From positions 3,217,501 to 3,281,500 of the forward strand of contig NZ_CP074380.1 of NCBI RefSeq assembly GCF_022695595.1: a DNA stretch of 64,000 nt, written 5' to 3'. This stretch comes from Streptomyces sp. MST-110588 (GTDB lineage Bacteria > Actinomycetota > Actinomycetes > Streptomycetales > Streptomycetaceae). Every line of letters starts with the position of its first letter. Position 1 is the stretch's first letter. The notes beneath the pieces are model-generated. The model was not told where the DNA came from and ran no database searches. It worked only from the letters and a program-made list of their open reading frames with translations. Positions 17,675 to 25,711 of the stretch are shown one piece after another. The position numbers and the translations under genes were made by a program.

Positions 17675-18010
17675 TCACGCATCACCTCGTTCACAGCGGT
17701 CTTCGAGCGCTGCGAGTCGTTCAGTCAACGCCTGAACTTGGGAGCGGATTTCCTTGATGTCGTCATGCACGTCGCTGGTCAGGGCGGAGCCGTCACTGAC
17801 GAAGTTGCCGAGGTTCCCGGCCGAGATGATCAGCCCCTCGGCCCGGAGCGCAGCCAACCCGTTCTGAATCGTCTGGCTCGCGAACCCGAATCTGTCTATC
17901 AACTCCCGCTGCGACGGGAGGCGTTCACCCGGCTTCATCTTCTTGATGTCCTCGCGGAGCGCGTCCGCGACCTGCACCGCTTTCGACTTGGGACCTCCTG
18001 TGACTGTCAT
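17675..18010 (-). CDS. GntR-family winged-helix regulator (111 aa)
   Basis: ATG 18010 gives a 111-residue protein; the longer frame to 18055 adds 15 residues with no family similarity. Residues 10-75 are a GntR winged helix (KAVQVADALREDIKKMKPGERLPSQRELIDRFGFASQTIQNGLAALRAEGLI is the characteristic order, seen as one continuous block). Residues 80-110 form a short coiled coil (IKEIRSQVQALTERLAALEDR) for dimerisation instead of a ligand-binding domain. GntR repressors such as KorSA and TraR control AICE and plasmid transfer operons in Streptomyces. Its gene diverges from the replication operon across a palindrome at 18073-18096, which it probably binds. Confidence 0.85.
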   Translation of the reverse strand: MTVTGGPKSKAVQVADALREDIKKMKPGERLPSQRELIDRFGFASQTIQNGLAALRAEGLIISAGNLGNFVSDGSALTSDVHDDIKEIRSQVQALTERLAALEDRCERGDA

Positions 18011-18072
18011 GCCTTGAGGGTACCCACCACAGCGAACTAGCGCACAGCACCGCACGAGGGTTGCGCACCATA

Positions 18073-18096
18073 GCTGACTAGTTCACGCTAGTCAGC
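18073..18096. promoter_or_regulatory. Palindromic operator GCTGACTAG...CTAGTCAGC
   Basis: Nine-bp perfect arms (18073-18081 and 18088-18096) around TTCACG lie between the divergent GntR gene and the replication operon. A related GAACTAGCGC half-site lies at about 18033. The size and AT-rich arms fit a GntR dimer site. Confidence 0.65.
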
Positions 18097-18137
18097 AAGC
18101 GGGCGTCTGATCCCAGGGCGTGAGGTCCGCAGAAGAG

Positions 18138-18201
18138 TCCTGGTAAACGCCAGGATGCAAGCAGGGAGCGGCCCTCCACCGCCAAGCAGATAGCCGCTCC
18201 C
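18138..18201 (+). promoter_or_regulatory. Structured leader with two hairpins before the element operon
   Basis: TCCTGG/CCAGGA (18138-18155) and GGGAGCGGC/GCCGCTCCC (18164-18172 and 18193-18201) lie just before the first gene. The second ends nine bases before the AAGGGG ribosome site, so it could act as an attenuator or influence access to the site. Confidence 0.35.
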
Positions 18202-18226
18202 CTGACCCGAAAGGGGTGTCTCCATC

Positions 18227-18415
18227 ATGCCTGGAATCACTACGGAACGGGCAACGAAGCAGGTCACGGCGTTGCGAGCAGCACGAGACGAGCGGGGCTG
18301 GAGCGTTGCGCAGCTTGCCGAAGCGCAGCGGGCACACGACGTGCGGCCAGCCGCCGTGGAGCGACGCGCCTCCTGCCGTGCCACACACAAGCGGGCTGCG
18401 GCGGTGGCGTCATGA
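18227..18415 (+). CDS. Small HTH-like protein, first gene of element operon (62 aa)
   Basis: ATG 18227 follows GAAAGGGG at a good distance. The 62-residue product is basic, with a short segment (ALRAARDERGWSVAQLAEAQ) that matches the first helices of an XRE helix-turn-helix, but the rest of the domain is missing. The C-terminal half is Arg/Ala-rich. Its stop overlaps the next start by four bases (ATGA), which supports its being translated. The function is unknown; it may be a truncated regulator. Confidence 0.6.
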   Translation: MPGITTERATKQVTALRAARDERGWSVAQLAEAQRAHDVRPAAVERRASCRATHKRAAAVAS

Positions 18416-18876
18416 GCATCATCGTCCCTGAGCGCAAGTGGACCGAGACGGCCGCCGGTTCGCAGGTGACCGTCACCGTTGAGGGCTCCGCCCCGGTGCA
18501 GCCGCAGCCGCAAGGACTGCGCGCGCCGGATACCCCGCTGGGCCGTGCCCGGCTGGCCCGTGGTTGGTCGCGCGAGCGCACTGTGCGGGCGCTGCTGGCG
18601 CTGGCCGACCACTGGGGATGGCAGGTGGCCACCGAGGACTCGCTGAAGGTGCAGTTGCACCGCTGGGAGCACCAGCGGGGTACGCCCTGCGAGACCTACC
18701 GCGTACTGCTGTGCGCCCTCTTCCGCGCCACCCCGGCCGCGCTGGGCTTCACCGACCGGCCCCAACCCGCCGCCACCCGCCAGGAGCTGGCGGCCCGGCT
18801 GGACGCGCTGGAGTCGATGGTCATGCGGCTGACCGCCGCCGTGACCGCCATAGGCACCGCGGAGGCGTCGGCGTGA
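18412..18876 (+). CDS. Hypothetical HTH-like element protein (154 aa)
   Basis: The 154-residue protein begins in an ATGA overlap with the preceding gene and ends in a GTGA overlap with the HNH gene. Residues 45-110 resemble an XRE-type HTH region (TPLGRARLARGWSRERTVRALLALADHWGW, then LKVQLHRWEHQRGTPCETYRVLLCALF), with the tryptophan-rich form seen in Streptomyces integrative elements. A C-terminal coiled coil (RQELAARLDALESMVMRLTAAV) suggests dimerisation. A regulatory or replication-accessory role is likely, but not proven by the sequence. Confidence 0.75.
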   Translation: MSIIVPERKWTETAAGSQVTVTVEGSAPVQPQPQGLRAPDTPLGRARLARGWSRERTVRALLALADHWGWQVATEDSLKVQLHRWEHQRGTPCETYRVLLCALFRATPAALGFTDRPQPAATRQELAARLDALESMVMRLTAAVTAIGTAEASA

Positions 18877-19187
18877 GCCAGACCTACATGCCGCTGAATG
18901 CGGCCGGTCGCCGGGCCAGGCGTCGCACCCTGGCTCGGCGGGACGGGCACCAGTGCACGTACTGCCGTATCCCGTTCGCCGCCGACCTGCGCGACGCCAC
19001 CATTGATCATGTCGTGCCGCTGCGCCTGTTCCACACCTGGCGGGTGGAGCACACCGTGCTGGCCTGCCGCCGTTGCAACACTCGCAAGAGCGACCGCCTG
19101 CCGCTGTCCATGGCGCTGCTGTTGTGCTGGACCGCCGCTGGTGAACGAATCGTGTCCGGGCTCAGCCCGGTAGGGGCGGAGTGGTGA
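18873..19187 (+). CDS. HNH endonuclease (104 aa)
   Basis: GTG 18873 starts the protein inside the previous stop. The core has the zinc knuckle CTYC near residue 26, the catalytic TIDHVVPLRLF near residue 41, and CRRCNTRKSD near residue 65: a complete two-CxxC HNH fold with His-Asn-type active-site residues. HNH enzymes cut DNA, often as homing, packaging or plasmid-processing nucleases. Encoded in the replication operon, it could nick the element for replication or act with a helper phage terminase; neither is shown. It is joined to the downstream HTH gene by a short overlap or gap. Confidence 0.85.
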   Translation: MSQTYMPLNAAGRRARRRTLARRDGHQCTYCRIPFAADLRDATIDHVVPLRLFHTWRVEHTVLACRRCNTRKSDRLPLSMALLLCWTAAGERIVSGLSPVGAEW

Positions 19188-19189
19188 CC

Positions 19190-19609
19190 ATGAGCGTGAA
19201 GACGAACCCCGACCGGATCGGCAACCCCTACTTGCGGGCCGCGCTCATCGAGGCCGGGCTCACGTACGAGGAACTGGCTGACCGGCTGCACATTGCCCCC
19301 AAGACCGTCGAACGCTGGGTGAACGAGCCCGGACGGCGCCCCTACGCCCGCCATGCCCACGCCGTCGCCCAGACGCTCGGCTGCGACGTGTGGAACCTGT
19401 GGCCCGCCCTGCGCCCGGCACTGCCCGAGCCCGCCGACACCGTGGCCGGTCCGCTGGTTGACATGGCCCGCCGCGCCCTGGAGCGCGCCGAAAGCCTCAA
19501 CCTGGCTGCCGCTCAGCCCATCGAACTGGCGTTGATGGTAGGTGAGTTGACTGCCTGTCTGCGCGGTCTGGCCGGTCTGCACGAGACCGCGCCTGGGGAG
19601 ACGGCATGA
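19190..19609 (+). CDS. XRE-family HTH protein (139 aa)
   Basis: Three in-frame starts are available (GTG 19181, GTG 19184, ATG 19190). ATG 19190 has GGAG eight bases upstream and is preferred; GTG 19184 would give the GTGA overlap seen elsewhere in this operon. Residues 10-60 are a clear helix-turn-helix (LIEAGLTYEELADRLHIAPKTVERWVNEPG), with NPYLRAAL before it and a helical C-terminal half. Such proteins are common next to replication genes of Streptomyces AICEs. It is probably a DNA-binding regulator of the element. Confidence 0.8.
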   Translation: MSVKTNPDRIGNPYLRAALIEAGLTYEELADRLHIAPKTVERWVNEPGRRPYARHAHAVAQTLGCDVWNLWPALRPALPEPADTVAGPLVDMARRALERAESLNLAAAQPIELALMVGELTACLRGLAGLHETAPGETA

Positions 19610-20142
19610 GCGGCACGCGACAGATCGGCTCTCAGCGGCGCCGCGTGCGCAGGGGACTGGCCCGGCTCGCGGCCGTCCGGGAGGCGGCCGTGAACACGGA
19701 CCGATCGGGCGCACGGTCTACCCCTGAGTGGCGGGAATCGACCCCGGCTCCGGTCGTGAACACGCGCGCTCACGACGCGTTCCGCCGCTGCGTGTACCGG
19801 TCCGACCGTCCCGCCCCGCGCCGCGCCGCAGCACCCCCGGCCCGGTACACCCCCACGCTGAAGGGCGGGCCGTCGCGTGAGCACCCCCGGGCCCCTGGAC
19901 GATGTGACGGACGGCCCCCGCCGCCCCGCCGCCGTTACGAAAAGCGAGACGCATACCCCCGCCCCCGACGCCACCCCTGCTCCCGTAGCGGCGGATGCCG
20001 AGGTGGTGCCCGCGCCGACCCACCCCATGGCCGTGGCCCGGCACCTGGCCCCGCAGTGGGAGGTCAACGGACTGCTGACGCTGCGGCACTGGCGCGGCAG
20101 TTGGATGCTCTGGCAGGGCTCGCACTGGCGGGAGCTGGATGA
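19606..20142 (+). CDS. Hypothetical basic protein overlapping the primase start
   Basis: ATG 19606 sits in an ATGA overlap with the preceding gene, which argues for translation. The first 90 residues are Arg-rich (QRRRVRRGLARLAAVREAAV). The remaining frame runs through the 5' end of the primase gene in another register and is low complexity, so the C-terminal half may be a by-product of GC bias. If real, it may be a small DNA-binding protein; it could also simply be leader sequence of the primase gene. Confidence 0.35.
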   Translation: MSGTRQIGSQRRRVRRGLARLAAVREAAVNTDRSGARSTPEWRESTPAPVVNTRAHDAFRRCVYRSDRPAPRRAAAPPARYTPTLKGGPSREHPRAPGRCDGRPPPPRRRYEKRDAYPRPRRHPCSRSGGCRGGARADPPHGRGPAPGPAVGGQRTADAAALARQLDALAGLALAGAG

Positions 20143-21547
20143 CCAGCAGATGCGCACCAGCCTCTACCGGCAACTGGAGGATGCCGTGTACTGGTACCTG
20201 CCGCCGCGCCAGAGCGAACCGGAGCTGCGCGACTGGGCACCGACCGGGCGTAAGGTCGCCGACCTGATGCAGGCGATTGCGGCCGTCACGCACCTGCCGC
20301 CCACCATCGACCCCCCGTCGTGGATCGACCCGCCCGGCCACGTGCTCAGCCGCCAAGCCCCGCCTCCGGCGCTGCACACCGACCGGGGTCCGCTGGTGGC
20401 GTGCGCCAACGGCCTGCTGCGGGTCACCGACCGGGCCCTGATGGACCTCACCCCGGCGTTCTTCAACCTGATCTCCGTGCCGTTCGTCTACGACCCGCAC
20501 GCCACCGCCCCCGCCTGGCTCGCCTTCTTGCGGCAGGTCTGGCCGGACAACCCCGAAGCCATCACCGCGTTGCAGGAGTGGTTCGGCTACGTGCTGTCCG
20601 GCCGCACCGACCAGCAGAAGATCCTGCTGATGGTCGGCCCGTCGCGCTCCGGCAAGGGCACCATCGCGCGCGTCCTGGCCCGCCTGGTCGGCACCGGCAA
20701 TACCGCCGGGCCCACCCTGGCGGGCATGGCCAGCAACTTCGGCCTGTCGTCCCTGGTGGACAAGTCCCTGGCCATTGTCGCCGACGCGCGCCTGTCCGGC
20801 CGCGACTCCCATCAGGTGGTGGAACGCCTACTGACCATCTCCGGGGAGGACACCATCGATGTGGACCGCAAGTACCGGCAGGTGTGGACCGGGAAGATGC
20901 CCGCCCGCATCGTGATTCTGTCCAACGAACTGCCCAACTTCGGCGATCCCTCCGGCGTGATCGCGCGGCGCTTCATCGTGTTGAACATGACCGTTTCTTG
21001 GCTGGGCAAGGAAGACCCGCACCTGCTGGACAAGCTGCTGGCGGAGCTGCCGGGCATCTTCAACTGGGCACTGGACGGGCTGGACCGGCTGGAGGACACC
21101 GGGCGCCTGAGCGCACCGACCAGCTCTCAGGAAGCCGTCACGACCATGCAGGACACGGCGTCCCCCACGTCGGCGTTCCTGCGGGAGCGCTGCGATACCG
21201 GCCCGGACCGCTCGGTGCCCGTCGATGCCCTGTGGGCGGCCTGGCGCACTTGGGCAGACGATGCCGGGGTGCCCGTCGGCAGCAAGGCAGTCATGGGCCG
21301 CAACCTGCAATCCCTGGTCCCGCAGATGCGCCGCAGCAAACCCCGCGACCCCACCACCGACAAGCAGGTGCCCACCTACGTCGGCATCAGCCTGCAAACC
21401 GACCCGGCCGCCCCAAAGCGCCCGGAACCGCGCCTGACGCTCGTACAGCGCCCGCCCGAGCAACCGCCGCTGTGCACGGTGTGCGGCCAGCCCCTGGCCC
21501 CGACACGGCCAGGCCAGACCGAACACCCCTCCTGCGCCACCACCTGA
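19877..21547 (+). CDS. P4-type primase/SF3 helicase (phage-plasmid primase)
   Basis: The 556-residue protein starts at GTG 19877. After a Pro/Ala-rich N-terminus comes a D5-type region (residues 60-230, LRHWRGSWMLWQGSHW and DLTPAFFNLISVPFVYDP), then the SF3 helicase with Walker A VGPSRSGKGT (about 254-263), Walker B-like SLAIVADARL, and the RIVILSNELPNF sensor segment. The C-terminus holds a CxxC...C zinc ribbon (CTVCGQPL). The archaeo-eukaryotic primase domain of the longest family members is not evident, so it may act mainly as a replicative helicase. It should drive autonomous replication of the excised element, as in phage P4 and several AICEs. Confidence 0.9.
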   Translation: MSTPGPLDDVTDGPRRPAAVTKSETHTPAPDATPAPVAADAEVVPAPTHPMAVARHLAPQWEVNGLLTLRHWRGSWMLWQGSHWRELDDQQMRTSLYRQLEDAVYWYLPPRQSEPELRDWAPTGRKVADLMQAIAAVTHLPPTIDPPSWIDPPGHVLSRQAPPPALHTDRGPLVACANGLLRVTDRALMDLTPAFFNLISVPFVYDPHATAPAWLAFLRQVWPDNPEAITALQEWFGYVLSGRTDQQKILLMVGPSRSGKGTIARVLARLVGTGNTAGPTLAGMASNFGLSSLVDKSLAIVADARLSGRDSHQVVERLLTISGEDTIDVDRKYRQVWTGKMPARIVILSNELPNFGDPSGVIARRFIVLNMTVSWLGKEDPHLLDKLLAELPGIFNWALDGLDRLEDTGRLSAPTSSQEAVTTMQDTASPTSAFLRERCDTGPDRSVPVDALWAAWRTWADDAGVPVGSKAVMGRNLQSLVPQMRRSKPRDPTTDKQVPTYVGISLQTDPAAPKRPEPRLTLVQRPPEQPPLCTVCGQPLAPTRPGQTEHPSCATT

Positions 21548-21620
21548 CCCCGCGGCCGGACCGGGCGGTGCACCCCGCCGCCCGGCCCCTGGCCCGCCGA
21601 CACACCCCCTGGGAGACACC

Positions 21621-21860
21621 GTGACCGCACAACCGCACGGCGACCCGCGCGCCGCGCTCCGCTCCGGCCTGCCGGACCGCTACCTCACCCCGGAAGACCT
21701 TGTGGTGATGTTCAGCCTGCCGAGCGTGGAGACCGTCTACCAGTGGCGCCGCAAGCGCATCGGCCCGCCCGGCTTCCGCGTCGGCCGCTACCTCCGCTTC
21801 AACCCCGCCGCCGTACGGGCCTGGGAGGCCGAACGGACCGCCCTTACCGACGCGGCCTGA
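21621..21860 (+). CDS. xis: Excisionase-like winged-helix protein
   Basis: GTG 21621 gives 79 residues. The MerR/Xis-type fold is plain: RYLTPEDLVVMFSLPSVETVYQWRRKRIGPPGFRVGRYLRF contains the helix, wing and conserved Arg residues seen in Streptomyces excisionases. It binds DNA beside the attachment site and turns the integrase reaction toward excision. It ends 31 bp before the integrase start, the standard xis-int arrangement. The gene is in the same operon as the primase. Confidence 0.85.
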   Translation: MTAQPHGDPRAALRSGLPDRYLTPEDLVVMFSLPSVETVYQWRRKRIGPPGFRVGRYLRFNPAAVRAWEAERTALTDAA

Positions 21861-21891
21861 CGCCTCCACCTACTGAAGGAAGGGGCCTGAC

Positions 21892-23127
21892 ATGGCAGGC
21901 AGCATCCAGGACCGTTGGTTCAAGACCGAGACCGACGCCGATGGCAAGACCATCCGAGTCAAAACCGACCGCCACGGCACCGGCCTGCGCTACAGGGCGC
22001 GCTACTTCGCGCCCGATGGAAAGCGAAAGTCCAAGTCGTTCGCCGACGGGCAGAAGCGCCTCGCCGAGCAGTGGCTCAGCAGCATCAGCGCAGATGTGGC
22101 TCGCGGCCAGTACATCGACCCGAACGCGGCCCGGACATCGTTCCAGGAGTTCGCGGGAAAGTGGCTGGCGAGCCAGAGTGGCGACCCGAACACCCGCGCG
22201 TCGATGGAATCGCAGCTCAAGCTGCACGCCTTCCCCCGCATCGGGGCGCGTCCGTTGGGCTCGTTCCAGCCGAGCCACATACGCGAGTTCGTGACACAGC
22301 TCGAAAGCTCCGGCATGTCTGGCTCGTACGCCCGCGTCATCTTCTCCAACGTGCGCGCCATCCTGAGCGCGGCCGTCGAAGACGGTTGCTTGCCCAGGAA
22401 CCCATGCAACTCGCGCACGGTGACACTCCCGGAGATGGGCGCGCGGCGCGTGGTCCCGTGGCTGCCGGGACGGGTCTTCGCCATGCGCGCCGCCCTGGTC
22501 CAGCGGTTCCGGCCCATGGTGGATGTAGGCGCCGGGTGCGGTCTCAGGCAGGGCGAGATCCTCGGGCTTTCGGTCGAAGAGCTGGACTTCGACAACGCCA
22601 CGATGCACGTCGTCCAGCAGCTCAAGCTGAGCCGCAGCAAGGCCGTATTCGCTCCGCCAAAAGGCGGCAAGCTGCGAGACGTGCCGCTTCCCGATCCCGT
22701 GGCGGACGCGCTGAAGGCGCATATGAAGCTCTTCCCGCCCGTTGAGATCACGCTGCCGTGGATGCGCGCCGGCGGTTCCCCGGTGACCAAGCGTCTGGTC
22801 TTCACCGGGCCCCTTGGCGGGCACGTCTGGCGTACGTCGCTGAATGAGGACCATTGGAAGCCCGCGCTCGCCACGGTCGGCGTCATCCCCAAGGCGAAGA
22901 GCCGTGAGCATGCCGCCGCGCGGGAGCATGGCATGCACGCCCTGAGGCACTTCTACGCCTCGGTCCTGCTGGACGCGGGAGAGAGCATCAAAGCTGTGAG
23001 TGAGTACCTGGGGCACTCCGACCCGGGGCTGACGCTGAAGGTGTACGCCCACCTGATGCCCAGCAGCCGCGACCGTGCGCGGAACGCTCTTGGCAAGGCT
23101 CTGCGGCCGGACGATCTCCAGCGCTGA
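21892..23127 (+). CDS. int: Tyrosine-family integrase
   Basis: The 411-residue protein starts at ATG 21892 behind GAAGGAAGGGG. It has an N-terminal arm-binding region with WFKTETDADGKTIRVK and RYFAPDGKRK, a SAM-like core-binding domain at about 85-175, and the catalytic domain with Arg in GCGLRQGE (~217), the HALRHFYAS box (~348), GHSDPGLT (~373) and Tyr in KVYAHL (~383). All catalytic residues are visible. The gene ends 79 bp before attR, as expected for an integrase that recombines the 18-bp gpmA core. The target is a protein gene rather than the usual tRNA gene. Confidence 0.95.
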   Translation: MAGSIQDRWFKTETDADGKTIRVKTDRHGTGLRYRARYFAPDGKRKSKSFADGQKRLAEQWLSSISADVARGQYIDPNAARTSFQEFAGKWLASQSGDPNTRASMESQLKLHAFPRIGARPLGSFQPSHIREFVTQLESSGMSGSYARVIFSNVRAILSAAVEDGCLPRNPCNSRTVTLPEMGARRVVPWLPGRVFAMRAALVQRFRPMVDVGAGCGLRQGEILGLSVEELDFDNATMHVVQQLKLSRSKAVFAPPKGGKLRDVPLPDPVADALKAHMKLFPPVEITLPWMRAGGSPVTKRLVFTGPLGGHVWRTSLNEDHWKPALATVGVIPKAKSREHAAAREHGMHALRHFYASVLLDAGESIKAVSEYLGHSDPGLTLKVYAHLMPSSRDRARNALGKALRPDDLQR

Positions 23128-23145
23128 GGGCCCACGGCGGGCCCA
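23128..23145. promoter_or_regulatory. Right pair of GGGCCCA repeats, candidate integrase arm sites
   Basis: GGGCCCA occurs at 23128 and 23139, again 11 bp apart, starting at the end of the integrase gene and about 62 bp inside attR. They match the left pair in sequence and spacing. Confidence 0.45.
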
Positions 23146-23157
23146 GAGCAAACGAAG

Positions 23158-23192
23158 GCCCCTGAACTGCACCACAAGTGCAGGTCAGGGGC
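23158..23192. terminator. Terminator between int and gpmA
   Basis: GCCCCTGAACTGCAC and GTGCAGGTCAGGGGC form a 15-bp stem with one mismatch and a five-base loop. It follows int by 30 bp and lies 14 bp beyond the gpmA stop, so it can end both convergent transcripts. Confidence 0.8.
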
Positions 23193-23205
23193 ATGATCGC
23201 TCTTC

Positions 23206-23967
23206 TTACTTCTTCTTGCCCTGGTTCTTCACTGCCTCGATGGCGGCCTTGGCGGCCTCGGGGTCGAGGTAGGTGCCCCCGGGGTTCAAGGGGTGGAGGT
23301 CGGCGTCCAGGTCGTAGGCGAGGGGGATGCCGGTGGGGATGTTCAGGCCGGCGATGTCCTTGTCGGAGATGCCGTCGAGGTGCTTGACCAGGGCGCGCAG
23401 GGAGTTGCCGTGGGCGGCGACCAGGACGGTGCGGCCGGTGAGGAGGTCCGGGACGATGCCGTCGAACCAGTACGGGAGCATGCGCGTGACGACGTCCTTG
23501 AGGCACTCCGTCTGCGGGCGCAGCTCCGGCGGGAGCGTGGCGTAGCGCGGGTCGGAGAACTGCGAGTACTCCGCATCGCGGTCCAGCGGGGGCGGCGGGG
23601 TGTCGTACGAGCGGCGCCAGAGCATGAACTGCTCCTCGCCGAACTCGGCGAGCGTCTGCGCCTTGTCCTTGCCCTGGAGCGCGCCGTAGTGGCGCTCGTT
23701 CAGGCGCCAGGTGCGGTGCACCGGGATCCAGTGGCGGTCGGCGGCCTCCAGGGCGAGCTGCGCGGTGCGGATGGCGCGCTTCTGGAGGGAGGTGTGTACG
23801 ACGTCGGGGAGCAGGCCGGCGTCCTTGAGCAGCTCACCGCCGCGGACCGCCTCCTTCTCGCCCTTCTCGTTGAGGTTGACGTCCACCCAGCCGGTGAACA
23901 GGTTCTTCGCGTTCCACTCGCTCTCGCCGTGGCGGAGGAGGATCAGCTTGTACGGTGCGTCGGCCAT
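23206..23967 (-). CDS. gpmA: 2,3-bisphosphoglycerate-dependent phosphoglycerate mutase
   Basis: This glycolytic enzyme interconverts 3- and 2-phosphoglycerate through a phosphohistidine. The 253-residue protein begins at ATG 23967 ([19 protein letters not shown], with the catalytic RHG near residue 11). ERHYGALQG lies near 95 and the second catalytic His in [10 protein letters not shown] near 185. All family residues are present. The last six codons and the stop lie in the 18-bp attachment core, so the gene survives integration unchanged apart from its stop codon (TAA here, TAG in attL). The ribosome site is weak. It diverges from the MFS gene. Confidence 0.95.
   Translation of the reverse strand: MADAPYKLILLRHGESEWNAKNLFTGWVDVNLNEKGEKEAVRGGELLKDAGLLPDVVHTSLQKRAIRTAQLALEAADRHWIPVHRTWRLNERHYGALQGKDKAQTLAEFGEEQFMLWRRSYDTPPPPLDRDAEYSQFSDPRYATLPPELRPQTECLKDVVTRMLPYWFDGIVPDLLTGRTVLVAAHGNSLRALVKHLDGISDKDIAGLNIPTGIPLAYDLDADLHPLNPGGTYLDPEAAKAAIEAVKNQGKKK
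23207..23224. repeat. Attachment site attR inside the 3' end of gpmA
   Basis: This is the right 18-bp copy of TACTTCTTCTTGCCCTGG, identical to 13722-13739. Sequence to its right is chromosomal gpmA and to its left is element DNA. Confidence 0.85.
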
Positions 23968-24035
23968 GGCGTCGAGCGTAATCGAATTCCGGCCGCGGCT
24001 TCGCGCCGGGCCCGTCCGCGCCCGGGGCTCGGACG

Positions 24036-24054
24036 ATTGACGGGAGCCGTCAAT
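24036..24054. promoter_or_regulatory. Palindrome ATTGACGG-GAG-CCGTCAAT in gpmA/MFS promoter region
   Basis: Eight-bp perfect arms lie at 24036-24043 and 24047-24054, within the 161-bp divergent region between gpmA and the MFS gene. Two ATTGATTG-like motifs follow at 24053 and 24093. It is a good candidate operator. CCCCGCT (24071) could also pair with AGCGGGG around the MFS ribosome site. Confidence 0.4.
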
Positions 24055-24128
24055 TGATTGGTACGGGTGATCCCCGCTATGTAGGTTGTGATCATTGATT
24101 GCGCCACTTACACAGCGGGGGATGCCCA

Positions 24129-25489
24129 ATGCCGGCAGTTCGATTGAGACGTGCGCTCACCGAGAGCGTCTCGGGGCTTCCCCGGCAGTTCTGGTGGCTG
24201 TGGACCAGCACGCTGGTCAACCGGCTGGGCGCGTTCGTCGGCACGTACCTCGCCCTGTACCTGACCGTCCAGCGCGGCTACTCCGCCTCGTACGCGGGTC
24301 TGGTCGGCGCCCTGTACGGGCTCGGCGGCGTGGTCTCCTCGGTCGTCGCGGGTGTGCTGGCCGACCGGATCGGGCGGCGGCCCACCATGCTGATGGCCCA
24401 GCTCTCCACGGCCGCGTCGGTGGCGCTGCTGGGCTTCATGGAGGATCCGGTGGCCATCGCCGTGGTGGCGTGCTGGGTGGGCATGTCGGCCAGCGCCTCG
24501 CGCCCGGTGGTGCAGGCGATGATGGCGGACATCGTCGCCCCCAAGGACCGCGTACGGGCCTACGCGCTCAATTACTGGGCGCTGAACATGGGCTTCGCGA
24601 TCTCCGCCTCGGCGGCCGGGCTGATCGCCGCCCACAGCTATCTCGCGCTGTTCGTGATCGAGTCCGTGATGGTCCTGGCCTGCGCCGTCGTGGTCTTCCT
24701 CAAGCTCCCCGAGTCGCGCCCGCAGGCCGTCCCGGCAGGCGCCCGCGGCGCCGAGGACCAGCGGGTGTCGATGCTGACGGTGATCCGTGACGGCCGCTTC
24801 ATGACCGTGGTCGGCCTCGCCTTCCTGCTGGGGCTGATCTTCCAGCAGTCCTCGGTGGCCATGCCGGTGGCCATGGGCCGGGACGGCTTCTCCAGTACGG
24901 AGTTCGGGCTGGTGGCCGCCGTCAACGGGGTGATGATCGTGCTGCTCCAGATACCGGTCACCCGCTTCATCGAACACCGCAGCCCCGCCATGCTGCTCAT
25001 CGGCTCGGCACTGCTGGCCGGCTGGGGCTTCGGCCTCACCGCCTTCGCCGGTTCGGTCGCCATGTACGCGCTCGCGGTCGCCGTCTGGACCCTCGGCGAG
25101 ATCATCAACTCGCCCACCCAGATGGGCCTGGTGGTACGCCTCTCCCCACCCACGGCCGGGGCCGCTACCAGGGCATGTACTCCCTGTCGTGGTCGGTGGG
25201 CTCCCTGCTCGCGCCCCTGATCGCCGGGACGGTCATCGACCACTTCGGGACGGACACCCTGTGGGCCGCCTGCGCGGCCGTCGGCACGGTGACGGCTCTG
25301 GGATACGCGTTGCTGCTGCGCCGCCTCGGGCCGGACCGGCCCGCCACCGAGCCGGTCTCTCCCGACGAGGCTGCGGCTCGGATTCCGGCTCGGATTCCGG
25401 CTCAGGCGTCAGCTCCGGCGGAGTCCCGTACGGCCGGGGACAAGCCCCGTACGGCCGATGACGGTGCTCGTACGGGTTCCATGGCCTGA
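24129..25489 (+). pseudogene. MFS transporter gene broken by a one-base frameshift
   Basis: From ATG 24129 the frame encodes about eleven transmembrane segments of a major facilitator: WWLWTSTLVNRLGAFVGTYLAL, the motif-A loop LADRIGRRPTML near residue 76, and so on. At about 25146 the frame changes from LVVRLSP to a nonsense tail ending at 25220. A second frame (25147 onward, YSLSWSVGSLLAPLIAGTVIDHF at 25175) supplies the missing last helices and runs to 25489. Restoring one C in the run CTCCCCACC rejoins both parts into a normal-length (about 453-residue) transporter. This is either a recent loss of function or an assembly error. Confidence 0.85.
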
Positions 25490-25711
25490 CCGGCCCGCGA
25501 CCACTCCACCCCCCGCGACCATTCCGCCCGCGACCACTGCACCCGGCCGGCGTTCGTGGTGGCCACACCCCGTATCCGGGGGCCCGCACGATCGTGTGCC
25601 GCGTACGGAGCCGGAAGGCTGGTCGTACGGAAGACCCGATCGACCGGGGATCTGCCGCACGAGCGTACGGCCGGCCGGACGGACAGATGGATGGAGTGGA
25701 GTGGTGTGGTG

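Larger units (their letters stand above)
13722..23224. mobile_element. ~9.5-kb integrative element inserted in the 3' end of gpmA
   Basis: Bounds are the 18-bp direct repeats at 13722-13739 and 23207-23224. Cargo from left: att-arm-like repeats, a small zinc-finger gene, palindromic DNA, a large inverted repeat, XRE-TPR and GntR regulators, and then one plus-strand operon of small HTH genes, an HNH nuclease, P4-type primase-helicase, excisionase and integrase, the last ending 79 bp before attR. The modular order integrase-excisionase-replication resembles pSAM2-like AICEs, but no FtsK/SpoIIIE translocase (Tra), spread genes or phage structural genes are present. It may be a phage-satellite-like element or a transfer-deficient AICE that relies on another element to move. 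Confidence 0.85.
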
